In this document: in pieces, positions 10,261 to 23,113 of the stretch
Layout of the letters: every line of letters begins with the position of its first letter
How positions within the stretch are numbered: position 1 is the stretch's first letter
Source of the DNA: Aquilaria yunnanensis
Taxonomy: Eukaryota; Streptophyta; Magnoliopsida; Malvales; Thymelaeaceae
Direction of reading: 5' to 3'
Assembly (NCBI GenBank): GCA_039654915.1
Contig: CM077599.1
Coordinates: 28,705,501-28,769,500 of the forward strand
Length of the DNA stretch: 64,000 nt
Translations under genes and position numbers: made by a program
The notes under the pieces: generated by a model
Seen by the model: only the letters and a program-made list of their open reading frames with translations
The model's database searches: none
Told to the model about the DNA's origin: nothing

Positions 10261-13200
10261 ATTTTTAAAACATAAATGTAAAAAGTGCTACTCTCTTTGT
10301 TCCAAAACCTTTAAAGCATTTGATTTTTGACGGGAAGATTTAAGATGTGATATAATTTATTATATTTTTTTTCCAATTTTTATCATATTAAAAATTAATC
10401 ACCAAACTATTATTTTTAAAACATTAATAATTTATTTGAAATTTTTATCAAAATTTTAGTCAACTTTGTAATTTTAAAAAAAAAATGAGAAAATGAAAAT
10501 TTACTAAAAAACTTAAAATGAAAATTTCTAAAGCTCATAGATTAACAAACAATAATTTTCTTCCTATGTTTTGTCCCCACAAAGGCCATGATCACTCAAG
10601 TCACTACTTGTTATAAGAACATTATGCACTTGTTACACCCTATACTTTCTCTATTTGGTTGATGAGTCATTGATGCTGTATTCATAGATTAAAGTTGATT
10701 GAATCATATTGCTGAAATGAAAGCCGCTATTGATGGCATTGACCATTAAATTGGAAACTCTCAATGCCTCCTGAAGGGCGTCCTTCTTGGCTTTCTTTGA
10801 TGCGGGCAAGAAATCTTGCACTTCATTATTTTATCATGACTTTCATAATTATTTTTAGGGGTACTTTATTTCCTTAGTTTATGATTTATTTTTTGGTTTT
10901 TTTAGATTAATTAGACTCCTTATCAATTATGGTATCAAGTAGGATTTCCCTAGACATTTAGGATTAGATTTCATAGCTAGAGTTAATTTTTATTTTTCCT
11001 ATTCTAGTTGGTTTAGGACTTTAATAGTTGCTCATATGAAGGCTTGTGCTTGTGTGCAAGAGATATAAACTTTTGGTTGATAGAATTGTTGAGATTTTTC
11101 TTTCTAAATTTTGGATTTTTGTATTGAAACTCCTTATTTTATTTTAGGGTTAGACGTGTTCTACCCTTATTCATGCTATTTGGTGTGCCACTCTTTCCCA
11201 ACGAAGCTGTAATTCTTTAGTGAAATAGAAAAAGTGGGGTTAGGGGGAAGGAAGAAATGAAGAGAGAATAGAAGAACTAGAGTAATTGAATAAGGTGAGA
11301 GAGTTGCAGTGGTTTATAGAGATTGAGGGGAGAAGACTTGAAATCGTCACTTTTATAAGTTTTTTTCCCAATAAAATCAGTTCTATGAAAGATGAAGATA
11401 GAGTTCTAATGAAGAAAAAAAAAATGATGATAACAAAGAAAGGTTGGATGATAATGGTAACTTGAATTAAAATATAGTTAAATAGCTAAATTATACAAGA
11501 TATTAATTGCCCATTCTTATCACTGTTTTTTTTTTGTTTTCCCATGGTGATGGTCTAACTCATCTTCTAGCCCTTACAAATTTTTTTTTGTTCTGTGTTG
11601 GTCCCTAAACTTTGTTTAAAGAGGTATTGTTCATACAACAACAGTAAAATACAGTTACAACAGTAAATTTAATTTGGGCTAAGGTAAGCATAGTTCATCT
11701 GCAATGATAAATGGTGTAGGTCACTTTTTTTTCCTTATTTCTTTTTGGATACAATTACTTCTTTTACAAACACGATCACCTTTTTAAAGACTTAGCATTT
11801 AGAGGGCCAATGTTGCATTTTCCCCATTTTCTTTTTGTTTCATTTTTTTTTGTTAAAACACGATTTGGATCACAAAATTGCTTTTATTTCCCATTTTAGT
11901 CCCTATGTTTGATCTGTCTAACGTTTTGGTCACCAAATTTAATAATTACTAAACTATAGTCTCTTTTTTTTTCTTTCTTGGTCCCCAATCTTTTTTTCTT
12001 TATTTTTTTTATGTACTATCTTCTAAAGTAAACTTTGGTCCCCATGGTTTGTTTGCTTTTTAGAAAATCATTTCTCTTTATTTTTTTTTAATTACATTTA
12101 TTAAGTCAACTGGTAGACTTTTAATATCTAAAGTTTTTCCATTTCCTCTTTCCGTCCCCAAATTACTTTTTCCATTCTCTTTCATTATTGTTTTCTCAAA
12201 TAAAACTTTAGTCATTATGATTTGTCCACTTTTTTTGTATGGTTTGAGTTAATTCGATTTTGGTTTATTTTTTTTTTATTTTTTTACATTTATTAAGTTA
12301 ATGGCTCAACCTTTAATTTGTTAATATAAATAAAACAATAATTTTATGTTTAGATAGTTTTTTCCTCATTGATGATTGAGTTTTTCTTTTTAGTTTGAGT
12401 TATTTACTTTGAAGGCCCTATGGTTTAATAAAACAATTTGGTCCATACTTGATAAAACTTAAAGTGAATTATTCTAAATAAATTTCTCATCAATATTAAG
12501 ATTTGGAATATGATTTGATAAGAGATGAAATTTTTTTGGTGAAATATTTTTTAATGATAAAAAAATTCATGGTGTCGAAGCATATATTATGTTGTGTTTC
12601 ACAATTTTATGTTTTGATCATAAATAATTATTTTAATAATAAAAATATAATATAAATAAATTAAATCACAAAATTTCTGTAAAAAGAAATTTTAATTGAT
12701 TTACATAAATTTATGAATGAGAATTTTTTAATTAATTATAAAAATTTATTTTATTGCTAAATTTATTAAAAAAATACCCACAACAATGTGTGGGCGGGCA
12801 GACATAACCTCGTGTATAGTAACTGTTAAATGGATCCTATATACTTGTAGGCTATATGCAAACCTGTTTTTTTTTTTTTTTAGTTGGGAATATTGTGTAA
12901 CCCTTTGTGACATTAGTTAAAATTACAGTTTGCTCATTTATGTTGCTGAAAATTTATAATAACCTCACTCAATTCATGAAATGTCATAAAATGGTGGGAA
13001 GAAATCCAAAGTAGGTTTATGATCAATCACGACCCATTTTAATCAAATCCTAATTTAATCCTATTTAGTTTATCTTTAATTCATATTTTGAAAAAAAATC
13101 AATAATTGTGAACTTTGGCTAGCATATGTCACTACAGTGTTGCTTCATAAATTTAGGGGCATATGTAGTAGATCATATGTAAAAAATTGCCATTACCTTA

Positions 13201-13283
13201 CTAAAAAAATAAACTGTGCCACGTGTCTACTCCACAACTCCTCTTATTAAGGAAAAGTCAAAATCACTCTTTGATATATCTTG
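10261..13283. other. intergenic, T-rich decayed repeats, no supported gene
   Basis: No open frame here has coding character. About 11,500-12,330 is T-rich with recurring phrases of the tttagtcac...gtttg...ttattaagtcaatggtt kind, shared with 14,750-15,470 and 34,600-35,470; it is a third, more diverged member of that family. About 10,860-11,160 looks like an old LTR-type stretch but has no recognisable ends. Confidence 0.4.

Positions 13284-13313
<30 letters not shown>
13284..13313. repeat. (TA)n microsatellite
   Basis: An uninterrupted TA dinucleotide run of about 30 bp at the left edge of an AT-rich repeat. An ORF reading through it (poly-IY) is an artefact. Confidence 0.9.
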
Positions 13314-13316
<3 letters not shown>

Positions 13317-13860
13317 GGTATACCAAGCAACATGCTTATGGTATATTATACCGCGAGTAAGGGAAGTTTTTATTTTTTATTTTCCATCAATTTACCACAT
13401 AATTGCATATATGAAATGAGAAAATATAATTAATATACATATTTTGACATAAGTATTGATTTTATTTCATTTTTTTATTTAAAAATAAATTTTTACAAGT
13501 AAATGATGTTAACATGATTGAGATTAAAAAATTGTTATAATTATTTTGTTTCATTTTAATTTCACTATTTCAATTTACATAAAAAAAATAACAAAAAAAA
13601 GATTAGTAGGGAAATTATGATGGCAAAAATTACATTTTAATATAATTATTTTATTTATATATTACAAGAATTATGATGAAAATAATTAGTACACATATAA
13701 AAATATGCAATAAATATTTGATATTTTTCATTCTAAACTGATATTTTAATATATATTATGTTGTGAAATCGATAATGATTTATGTTGTGATATACAGTGT
13801 GATATACTTACGATTGTAGGTGTGGTACACCTAATGGTACTAGTATTAAAAACCTTGGTA
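13314..13860 (-). repeat. AT-rich repeat of unknown class, copy 2 (inverted relative to copy 1)
   Basis: Starts near gtggtataccaagc and ends near gtgatatactta...ggtacacc. The reverse complement of about 13,640-13,760 resembles 8680-8770: both carry a gcatattt...taattattttcatcataatt...taatata block. This supports a shared family, but edges, class and target duplication are not resolved. Confidence 0.4.
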
Positions 13861-14749
13861 CTTATTAACTAAATTTCTGACTCTTTGTAAATAGAGAGTC
13901 TTGCCTTTAAAACTTCAGAAATCTTTGTTGACTAAGGCAGAATTTTTTTTTCCATTTTTCATAATGTAGTATTTTTATTTTTACCTTTTAATTTATAATC
14001 AATGCATTTAAAAGCTAATATTTTTCATGTTTAATTATCAATTTAATCATATTTTTCAAAAAAATTTATGGTTTTTGTTAATTATTTTCCTTACCCAACC
14101 TAAAGAAAAAGAATCCATAAAAGTTACTTACATTTTATGAAGAAAAAAGATTTTAAAACTGTTTCTCTCCCTTCTTAAAATATAAGGCTTCAATAAGTAC
14201 ACAATTTAAATAAATAATTCTATTTATACAAAAATAAGGCTTTAATGAGTATGTCTCTGTGTGTGTGTGTGTCTAAAGTAACTAGAATAGATACTAGAAA
14301 ACCTACTTAACCTAAATAATGAATTAAGTAATTGCAATCTCGAAATCTCACGTTAAACAATACATTCTTTTCAGTCATAGTCAAGAAAAATTAATAATAA
14401 GAATTTGAATTTTAAGCTTTTAATTAACTATCTATTACTAAACTAGTTTTATACCCGTTCGCTAGACGGATGACATTTTTAAAATAAATATAATTAAAGG
14501 TAAAATTTTTATGTTCATTGCCTTCATGCATATTCCTAATCTAAATACAAAAAAAGAAGAAGAAATATTACTCAAAATATGTAGATAAATGGAGAATAAT
14601 TAGTGATTTTCACAATCTAAAGACAAAAAAAAAAAATTACAGATTTTTCAGCCATAACAAATGTCTTAATCATATCTATGAATTTATATGGTATTTCTAT
14701 GTTCAAACTACCATTAGAAAATAGTTATGATGAAGCATACTTTGATATT
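13861..14749. other. intergenic, AT-rich, no supported gene
   Basis: AT-rich sequence with a short (GT)n run near 14,257-14,272. I see no gene or element terminus. Confidence 0.45.
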
Positions 14750-16044
14750 GTTTAGATTGAATTTTTTAATTATTTTATTATTGTTTCTTAAAATAAAAAT
14801 TTAGTCACTATGGTTTGTTTACTGACAAATCTTTTTCTTTGCTTTTAATTAGTTAATGGTTAAACCATTAATACCAAGAGTGTTTTCATTTTCTCTCTTG
14901 GTCTAAAGATTTTTTTTGTTGCTTTTTTTTATGTGTTGATCATTATATCTCACTTTTTGTCATTGAAATCCCACTTTTTCCCTTTTTTTTTTCTTAATTT
15001 TTCATATTATTTATCTTTTCTAAAATCTTACTTTAGTCACAATAGTTTGTCTACTTTTTTGTATGATTTGCAGTAATAAATTTTTTGCTAATTTTACATT
15101 TTTATTTTTTCCTTAACTTTTATTAAGTCAATGGTTAAACTCTTAGTACCTAGTCTTTTTGTTTGCTCTTTTAGTCTCCAAACTTTACCTTGACTTTCCG
15201 CACTTGATTTTAATTTTTTTTGTTGGTTCTTTTTAAAAATTTTTTTTTTGTATAAATGGTTAAACACCACTATTAATCATTAAAATATTTACTATATACA
15301 AATTAGATCGTAATTTTAAGTCAAATCAAAATCTTAGTTACTTGATTTTCATGAGAAAAATTCCCCTAGTCAATGATTGCTATTAATTATATTTGTATTT
15401 AATACTAAAATGGATTGAACTACTACAACATGCAGGTACTATGATCGCCATTATTAACTAAAGCCAGAAGGTGTGATGAGATGTTATGAACATTTTTTTT
15501 TGGCTTGCTACAGGTTTTTTTTGCTACAGCCCATTTTATATTTCTCGCTCAAAAGATGTCTAAAACAAAAAAAAAGTGTAAATTAAATAATAATGCTCTC
15601 TATTTATGATTATATCTTTCGGTCCTCCAACTTTGAAATTAGCCAATCAAGTATTTTTACTATTATCTTCCAATAAATACAAAAGATATCATAAACTTTT
15701 AGTTTTTGTGTTTTAAGCTATCAGTTATAGTCAAGGCCCCAATTTTGGGTTGAAATCCCAAATCAACTGCCTTTTATTGGGTAGAATGCATTCCGCTGTG
15801 GGTTATCAATCAATTGTATAATCATTGGAATTTGACGGATGATATGGTTTTTTTTGTCTTTTATATATATATAAAGCATAAAACCTCATCTTTCTAGTTA
15901 GGTCAAGAAAAATACTTTACAAGTTCGAGTTGCATATCATTAGGAATGTCCTAAGGCCGTGGGCGGTAAAGTCAAATTAATAATAATCAAATCGCACCAT
16001 CTTTGTAATAAGTAAATTCCTTATGTTATGTGTATTCTATTTAC
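14750..16044 (+). repeat. duplicated T-rich block, copy A (left segment)
   Basis: Co-linear with about 34,850-37,900 once the palindromic insertion of copy B is removed. Shared landmarks include the repeated tttagtcac...gtttgttta phrases, the ttaagtcaaatcaaaatct stretch (15,317 and 35,347), the tatgttatgaaca stretch near 15,480 and 37,590, and tttctcgctcaaaaga (15,540 and 37,651). The copies differ by many substitutions and indels. Copy A continues after its own insertion at 19,392-19,600. No coding potential; it could be part of an old large transposon. Confidence 0.6.
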
Positions 16045-19000
16045 TTATAACACCCACAATTTTATAAATCTTAATTCTAGAAAATATCTTAATTCTAGAA
16101 AATATCTTAATTTCTCATAGTTACTAAGCAATTAATTAAAAATAATTTAAGAAATGTGAGGTAAAACCCTTTTTTAAAAAATTTATTTCTTTTTCCAATT
16201 AATAAAAGTGTCAAGGCAAATCAAAATAATTAAGCAATAATCCCAGGAAACCAAAATATGAATAAAGATATAAATTTAAGGATCCATATTATCTAAAAAA
16301 AACATATGAATTAAAATCTAGTCTCAACCAATTTTCAAGGGGCTGCAGCACACCCTCACTCAATCTGCCTTGTATTCTAAATCTCATCACATGGTTCAGC
16401 ATACTCCATCTCCTCATAGTACTCACTTAAGGAAAAGAATTTAGAAGGAGGATGAGCACTACTTGCTCAGTAAAGGAGAAGTATCAGGCCCATCACATCG
16501 GTCATAATATTCCCTCTGCAAACAATTGAATAATAAAATTTAAGTTACAGTAATTTAATCAAAGAACAATTTCATGCAATATCATAACAACAACACTAAA
16601 TTCCTACTAGGATGCTTGAACTAATATGCATATGCATAGTTTCTTTTATTGATTAAATCATATCGCTTTAATCAATTCATTTAATCCAATACTTGAATGT
16701 TGTCGAACGAACCTAGGGTGGTGAGTATGTACATCACTCACTCTTAAGATAACTCTTAGGCAGTGCCACCAGGAATGCCACCAAGTCATAGCTTTTTGCG
16801 ATACCTACACTAAAGTAGAGCCTTTTATGATACCAGTTATAAGCATAAACCCCTGCTAGCTATGATTCGACAGCACATAAATCATATCTCCAAACTCCAT
16901 ATCAATATCAGGTCATGACTAGGGATGGTCCATCGCCACCTTAACATGCCTTTCTGGGTTTGAATTGTCCATTCCAAATCTCTCTTCTAAATTTACGGCT
17001 CGTCAAGTCATGCAAATATAGTCCCCTGCCAACCTTGCTTGCCTAATGTTTTATCTTACCCCTCAAATCGCTTACTTAATGCAGTCTCGTGTTTGACAGC
17101 CATCAATCATATGTGACAATCAAATGATGCATGACCATAACTCATTTCATTTCAAAACCTTTTTAGTATAGTGCCATAATTTTAGTGAATTTTATTTTAT
17201 TTTATTTTGTTATCTTGGTTTAGTTTTGCATGATAACATGACAATCAATAATATCTTTTTAAGTATATTTATACTAAATGTCCATATCTTCTTTTGTGAA
17301 TTCTTTCTAAGTTAGTCATTTAGTATATACATACATAATCCTTTATCAATCGGCTTATAGTAGTTTATTATGATTCTAGCATACCACTAATGGTTGCTTT
17401 CAGCCCTAATCATGTTGCTAGTGAGTTGTTGGCTCTAAATATAATACTAGCAGTGTTTGTCTTACTGGCCCTAAATATGGTACTAGTGGAGTTTATTCAA
17501 ACGGTCCTAGCATATTTTTAACTTAATTCATATTGTAAATGGTCCCAGCATGATACTAATGCCAAACAAACATCATATATTACATTATTACAACCATGCA
17601 ACCAACCAGTCAAATTTACATCTCAATGGGGAAGAAAAACTAAATAATATAAAAAAAATTCTGTAAAAAATAATTTAATTAATCAACCCATGTTGCCCAC
17701 GTTTAAGGATTTTATTTAGCTCAATTACTTACTTAAAATTTATTATTCAAGTTTATGCTTATTTTGGGCTTAAGAGGACTCACGAGAACTGACCCGCTCT
17801 TTCCCTTTACCTAGCATGGAATAACATAGCAGAACGGGGTAATTTCCTAGAATAGTCCTACAAAATATTAGTAAGGTAGAAAATTAGAAATTATGCTAAA
17901 ATTTAAAATATTTGTAATGGTACTTGGTAGGTTCACATTCTTGATATCTAGGCCGAAATTTTACTTAATGGGCAAAAATGGTTTTGAGGAGTCTTCGGTA
18001 GCATCGTGCCTACTCGAAATTGTGTCGGGAGCCTTTCTTTATGAAGATCTTTAAATTACAGCAACCATCACATTGGGTTATATGCTCATTTAATGGCTGT
18101 AAAAACCAAACTTGGAAGGACAAAATTTGATATTGATTACTGATGTGTTTTTGGGGTCTTTGGCATTCTGGGAGTCTGAAGAAGCGTTAAACCTTTTAGT
18201 AAGAATTTTCTAGGCCTTTGTAACAATATGGAAAGCAAGGAAAAAAGACTTGTTAGGGTTGTAAGATTTGAAATTAGCAGCCAAAAGAATTTTAAAAAGG
18301 CTATGGTGGCTTACCGAGGCTCAAGTGCAAGTAAGGGTTCGATTGCACCTGAAACGAGTGCACAAGCCTAAAATTTTGAATAGGAAAGAATTTACCAACG
18401 AAATACATCATAAATTTAAATGATTTAGGTGTTGGAAATATAAATAAAAGAGTGATATGGAAGGACTTAGACTTATGCAAACGAATTCAGATTCACCGAT
18501 ACACATAAGATCATTTTTGTGTCCCGATGGGATTTCCTTTTAATCTAATGAACATAGGCAAGATTAGGGCATAAACTGATGTTCTAATAATATATAATAA
18601 CCAGTAATCAAAGCATGAAGGGCTGAACTTATACCGTTTTGATGGAGGAATAACAAACAACCTCAGGAAGAGTACCAAAGGTTGTCCACGGCCTTCTTTC
18701 CAAAATCACTTATTTTTGTGGTTATTGTTTAAGCGGTCATGGTAGCTGTATTGTAGGTGGAATGGAAGAGGTGCAGGATTCTTGGAAATTTAGGATTAAA
18801 TTAAACTCCAAGGTGATTACAAGTGTGGCGAAGGAAAGAATAATAGATATAGAATAGGTTAATGATGGCCAATGTAATTAAATAGGAAAAGGTAGACAGG
18901 GTAAGTTTTAAACTTAGAGTTTCTAAGAATTATATTAGGTGTATGCGGTTGGAAGATTTATAAGATATAAATTAGGGTTAAGTGAGAAATTATCTTATAC

Positions 19001-19391
19001 AATAAAAGCACGAACCCAATATAAACTATGTAAATGTATAGGCTAAATTTTTGAAAACCTAAGCAAACAATTTTAGAATTAAGTGAGACAAAATTCTTTT
19101 AACTCATTTTTACAAGGAGATTCCAATGTTACACTCGGAATTTTAGTTCGATGCTCAGTTGAAAAGGGACAAAAATGCACTTAGCCTAAAAAAAATCACT
19201 TTGAGTTTCCGGCTTAAAATTTGACTTAGTGACCATTAAAGGAATTATCTAAAGATCAAGATTCTTGGTTTTATATTGATTTTCTAAATTGATAGGTAAA
19301 ATTATGAAAATATACCTGAGGGCAAAATGATAATTTTTTACATTTAGGGTAATTCTTTAATTTTTTTTTGTTAATTTCTAGGGTTATTACA
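16045..19391. mobile_element. 3.35-kb insertion, probably a degenerate LTR-type element (solo LTR)
   Basis: The ends are TTATAACACCC and GGGTTATTACA, reading like a worn TGTAACACCC...GGGTGTTACA LTR pair. A 4-bp direct repeat ttac flanks it (16,041-16,044 and 19,392-19,395). In copy B of the surrounding block the flanks are joined directly (ctatttaccaaatt, 37,895-37,908), giving an empty site. Inside are no clear open frames, internal primer site or second LTR, so a solo LTR or non-autonomous element is likeliest. Around 16,335-16,480 is GC-richer text typical of plant gypsy LTRs, but I cannot assign a lineage. Confidence 0.6.
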
Positions 19392-19600
19392 TTACCAAAT
19401 TGGTTACTAACAACTTTAAAATGTTTCATTTTTTAAAAAAATTTGAATTGATCATGACTTATCTTTAAGTCATAACGTTTTTTAACACATTTTTTCTATA
19501 AATATAATTAGTATTAAATTAAGATTCTCTGAGCAAACATGTCTTTTGTAATCGTAAAAATACTACATGTACGTACTATAGTTTGGGTCCACCAACACTT
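19392..19600 (+). repeat. duplicated T-rich block, copy A (right segment)
   Basis: Matches 37,900-38,095: accaaatt-ggttactaa, the tttctataaatataattagtat stretch, gagcaaacat, and the aaaaatactacatgta stretch. It overlaps the 3' end of the PB1-domain fragment on the other strand. Confidence 0.6.
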
Positions 19601-19961
19601 TTTTATTCACACTACTTTTGGTCAAACTGTTTTTATACCCAATGTGGTCAACTTCCCCTACGTGCTCAACAAACACATCCACATGACCAACTAATAAACC
19701 ACATCTTGCCATATCAAGTGCACTAGTATCATTATGTAACTCTCTTAATCCCACATCAAGAGATTTACCAGGGATTCTGTAGTAACTTTTTTTCAACTCA
19801 TTCTCTTCATATCCAACCTCTCGTAACCAACCTAAAATCCACTAATATGTAACTAAATCAGGATCCAATTTTTTCTTAAACACCTTTGCTCCAATGTACC
19901 TTGTATTTGGGTTTCTCACTAGTGTTCTACCATGGTAAATTACCACTCTCAACTCCCTCAT
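19563..19961 (-). pseudogene. MULE-type transposase N-terminal fragment (PB1-like domain)
   Basis: From the ATG at 19,961 the minus strand reads MRELRVVIYHGRTLVRN..., reaches one stop at 19,842-19,844, then continues in the same frame with LREVGYEENELKKSYYRIP, GKSLDVGLRELHNDTSALDM and GHVDVFVEHVGEVD. This pattern (YRIPGKSLDxGLRxLHxDTxAxxMA...VxVYVEH) is typical of the PB1-like domain at the N-terminus of many plant Mutator-type transposase proteins. The catalytic transposase and SWIM domains are absent. The last codons fall in the repeat shared with 38,0xx, so the frame probably ends in unrelated sequence. Confidence 0.7.
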
Positions 19962-22409
19962 TAGTACTGCACATAAACCAACATGATTCATCAATTACTG
20001 GATCCATAGTGACCATCAATTAATGAGGTTAGCACACTAATAACAATTTACAAACAGACACCAATTACAGAATACTACTGCACATAAATAAATAATAAAG
20101 CAAATTTTCTTAATGATTGTTTTCCAACCCTCTTGTTTCGTTTGTATGACTAAATATAATCAATAAAGCAAACATTTTTTCAATTTTTCTCTACCCACAC
20201 CCCACCTATCATTGTCCCAGGAAATATAAACAAAATTGGCCGAATTTAACACACTTTATATCCCACCTACTTTCCCTTATTGCAATTACTATATATATAT
20301 ATGGGGACCAGCTATATATATAAATATATAGGGCCAGCTAAGTAAAGTGGGCATGGAAATCAACAAAGCCTTTCCAAATTTTACCTTTTGTCTCTTCCTC
20401 TATGCAGATAAAGCCTCCTGTTGCCTCTGTTAGATTTTCACATCTTGTTCAAGCAATGGGCATATTCTTTTCTCTCCCTTAGCTCTTTTCATCTTAGCCA
20501 CAGTTTTCGTTTGCGGCATCAGCTTTTTACAACATCCTTGTCTGACCTCTCTCTCTCCCGCGCCACCTTTTTTTTTCCCGCTAACAAATCTGTTTTGTGT
20601 TCGTTTTTAACCAAATGGTAGAGAACGGCGTCTGAATAAAATAGGTCACGTGAGGAGTACACCAGGTTAAGGGGGGGTGACTGACCCCATTTTTAAAGTT
20701 CAGAGGCCGAGTTTGCACGAGTTAAAGTTCAAGGGGGAAAGTGTCCTGGTCAAGCGAGTTGGGGGGCTTCAGCTGAATTTTGGCCAAATAAAAAAGGAGC
20801 TGAAGTTAGGGTTATTTACGAGATAATATCATTGCTCATCACTCTCCTCACTCTCCTCCACCCCTCCACGTTTCGCACTCCACCAACAATCACCAACATC
20901 AAATCCAGTTACTTTTCGGTGAATCTATTGCCTGTGAGCTAGCCCGGCCTCTCATCTGTCTATTAGTCCTTATTGTTGGGCTAAGAAGCAAATTGACCAG
21001 TAGATTTGTAGCAAAGTAATGATGCTGATGACCTTGGAAAGGGTGCCCTCGATGGCATTCTTTGATTCCTAGCCATTGAAGTGGGTGCGAGAATGGTGGT
21101 TGCCGTATCGGGGAAGGTAGAGGGGGAGCATCACATCCAGAACCCTAGGATCCACTGGAAAGGTACTAGCCCCGTCCTCGTGCCGTTGCAGTCGAGCAAT
21201 TTTGATGCCCTTCATCGAGATACTAATCTCATTCTCATGTCGTGACAGTGGAGAAGCGGCAGAAGGTCATGGCCTCGTTTGGTTAAGGTCTGATGGAGAG
21301 ACATCGCAAGTATCTTTGATGCCATCTTCATGTTCGACAGTGAAGGTTGTTGTATGGGCGTTGGCGGAGAGACTTCCGAGGAGTAGAGTGCCACATTTTG
21401 TAAATACTATTAAAAACTGTGGTCAATTTCAATAGGCTAACCAAATCCGCGTTAAAACCCGACTTGACCCACTATTAATCAGATATCTTTAATTGCATTA
21501 AATTGAAACGAATTGTATGATAAATGAGAACGTGGAAAAAGAGACGACGTCGTTTTTCGTATTACCATCTAATTCTTCATTTTTCACTTTTTTTTTTTAT
21601 TTTGGCTTTATCTCTGCATTATTGGAATAGTTTTATATTGGCAAGTCTTTTAGTTCACATAGTTTTGGTTTTTGGGATGAACGGAAGAGACTACTTCTCT
21701 CCTTTTTTGTGTTCATTCAATAGCTCTTAATACATGAAATGTTTTTATACAGACACATGGACTGTTTTACACCCACTTTATAAAGATTATATTCATATAA
21801 GTTAATCAGTTATCGTTGATAAACTGATGGAGAAATTAAGTAAACCTCAATTTGGGGATTTAATACGGCATTAGCTCAAGTTATTCATCCACTATTCATT
21901 AATACGGCATTTTGCTAAGTGATATCTAATTAGTGTTATTCACCCAATTATTTTGTTATTTTTGTTTTGTTGTGCTTATTAACTCCTTTGATAAGAGCTA
22001 CGTAGATTAGATCCAATACTTTTAACTTAGCTTCAATTATATTTATATTAAATAATTATTTATTACATATTATATTTATATGCATTGTATTTAATTAAAT
22101 TATCAATTTATTGTAACCATACATTTTTAAAGTAAAAAAAAAACATTTCAAAGCATTTTTGAAACAAGTAAATTTCATTTATTAATTTATTCTTTTAAAA
22201 ATCTGAATAAACTAAAAAAAAATAGTTAAAGACTAACTTTTTAGGATAAAAAATTTTAAACTCATTTAATGAGTCGGCAACAAGGCCTTTTTCTCTTTTT
22301 TACTCGATGGGACCCGATCTCTTCATTAACTCATATCATTAAATCATTAAAAAAAGCCCCATTGTGCACTACGTTTTGTTTTCAATTGGTGTACCGGGTG
22401 TGTGTTTTC
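19962..22409. other. intergenic, no supported gene
   Basis: Several short open frames exist (20,421-20,621; 21,202-21,435; 21,524-21,730), but none has a recognisable domain. About 20,640-20,800 is a G-rich block with the character of an old retroelement end. About 20,840-21,420 is GC-richer than its surroundings and could be a gene relic; I could not identify it. A cggaatttaaca-like AT-rich stretch with TATA runs lies at 20,285-20,330. Confidence 0.35.
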
Positions 22410-22969
22410 TGTAGACTTTTTTTTCCCATTGGGGTTCTTTTGTTCTTTTCTGTTTCTTTCTTTTCTCTCTGTCTTTCTCATCTTTCTCTTGTTTTCTTTT
22501 TCTCTTCTTTTAGTCTAATGTTGCGGCTGTAGGTGCAGCAGAATAGGAAAACAGATGAAGAAGCAGCGGGGTACGGTGAAATTTTGACAGGAGTGAGACG
22601 AGCATTGCCTATAAAATGTTATCCTTGTTTCCTCATTTGTGGCAGTACCGTGCTCGATTATCTGATCAAATGAAAAATTGTGTGAGAGAGAGAGTGATGA
22701 TTTTTGAAGAGTGATAAAATAGTGAGATATTTATTTTAGGTATTTAAAAAATATTTAAATTTTATAATTTTGGATTTATCTCATACATGTAAAATTTTTG
22801 TTTAGAATAGATTTTCTCTCTGTAAACCTATTATTTTATTAGTGGAAGAAAATTACAGAGTTTGTCCCATAAACATAGCTCTAAATTAAAGGTGAACGAT
22901 GTAAATTTTCTAGTGTCTTTATTACTGATCATCTTGCCCTTAAAGTTATTACCTGCTACGGTCCTAATA
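22410..22969 (+). repeat. 5' LTR of decayed copia element
   Basis: Homologous along its length to 27,089-27,650; shared landmarks include ggggttcttttg, tttgtcccat and tactgatcatcttg. The end has degenerated (taata instead of caaca). Confidence 0.8.
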
Positions 22970-22971
22970 AC

Positions 22972-22983
22972 TGGTATCAGAGT
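22972..22983 (+). other. copia primer-binding site
   Basis: TGGTATCAGAGT, one base from the usual TGGTATCAGAGC, two bases downstream of the left LTR. Confidence 0.8.
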
Positions 22984-23113
22984 AGGACCTAATGTTTATA
23001 TCTACTTATTGTATGCTCTGTGGTTGCCACTAAAATGTGGATCATACAGATCAAAAAAATAAGTTAGATTATTATTAACTATTTTTACTTGATATTGGGT
23101 ATTTATTAACAAT

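Noticed and set aside
10930..10945. tggtatcaagtagg as a copia primer site
   Set aside because: Differs from the canonical site, and no LTR ends or coding remains flank it.
13216..13419. 67-codon open frame through the TA microsatellite
   Set aside because: Much of its length is an Ile-Tyr run from the dinucleotide repeat.
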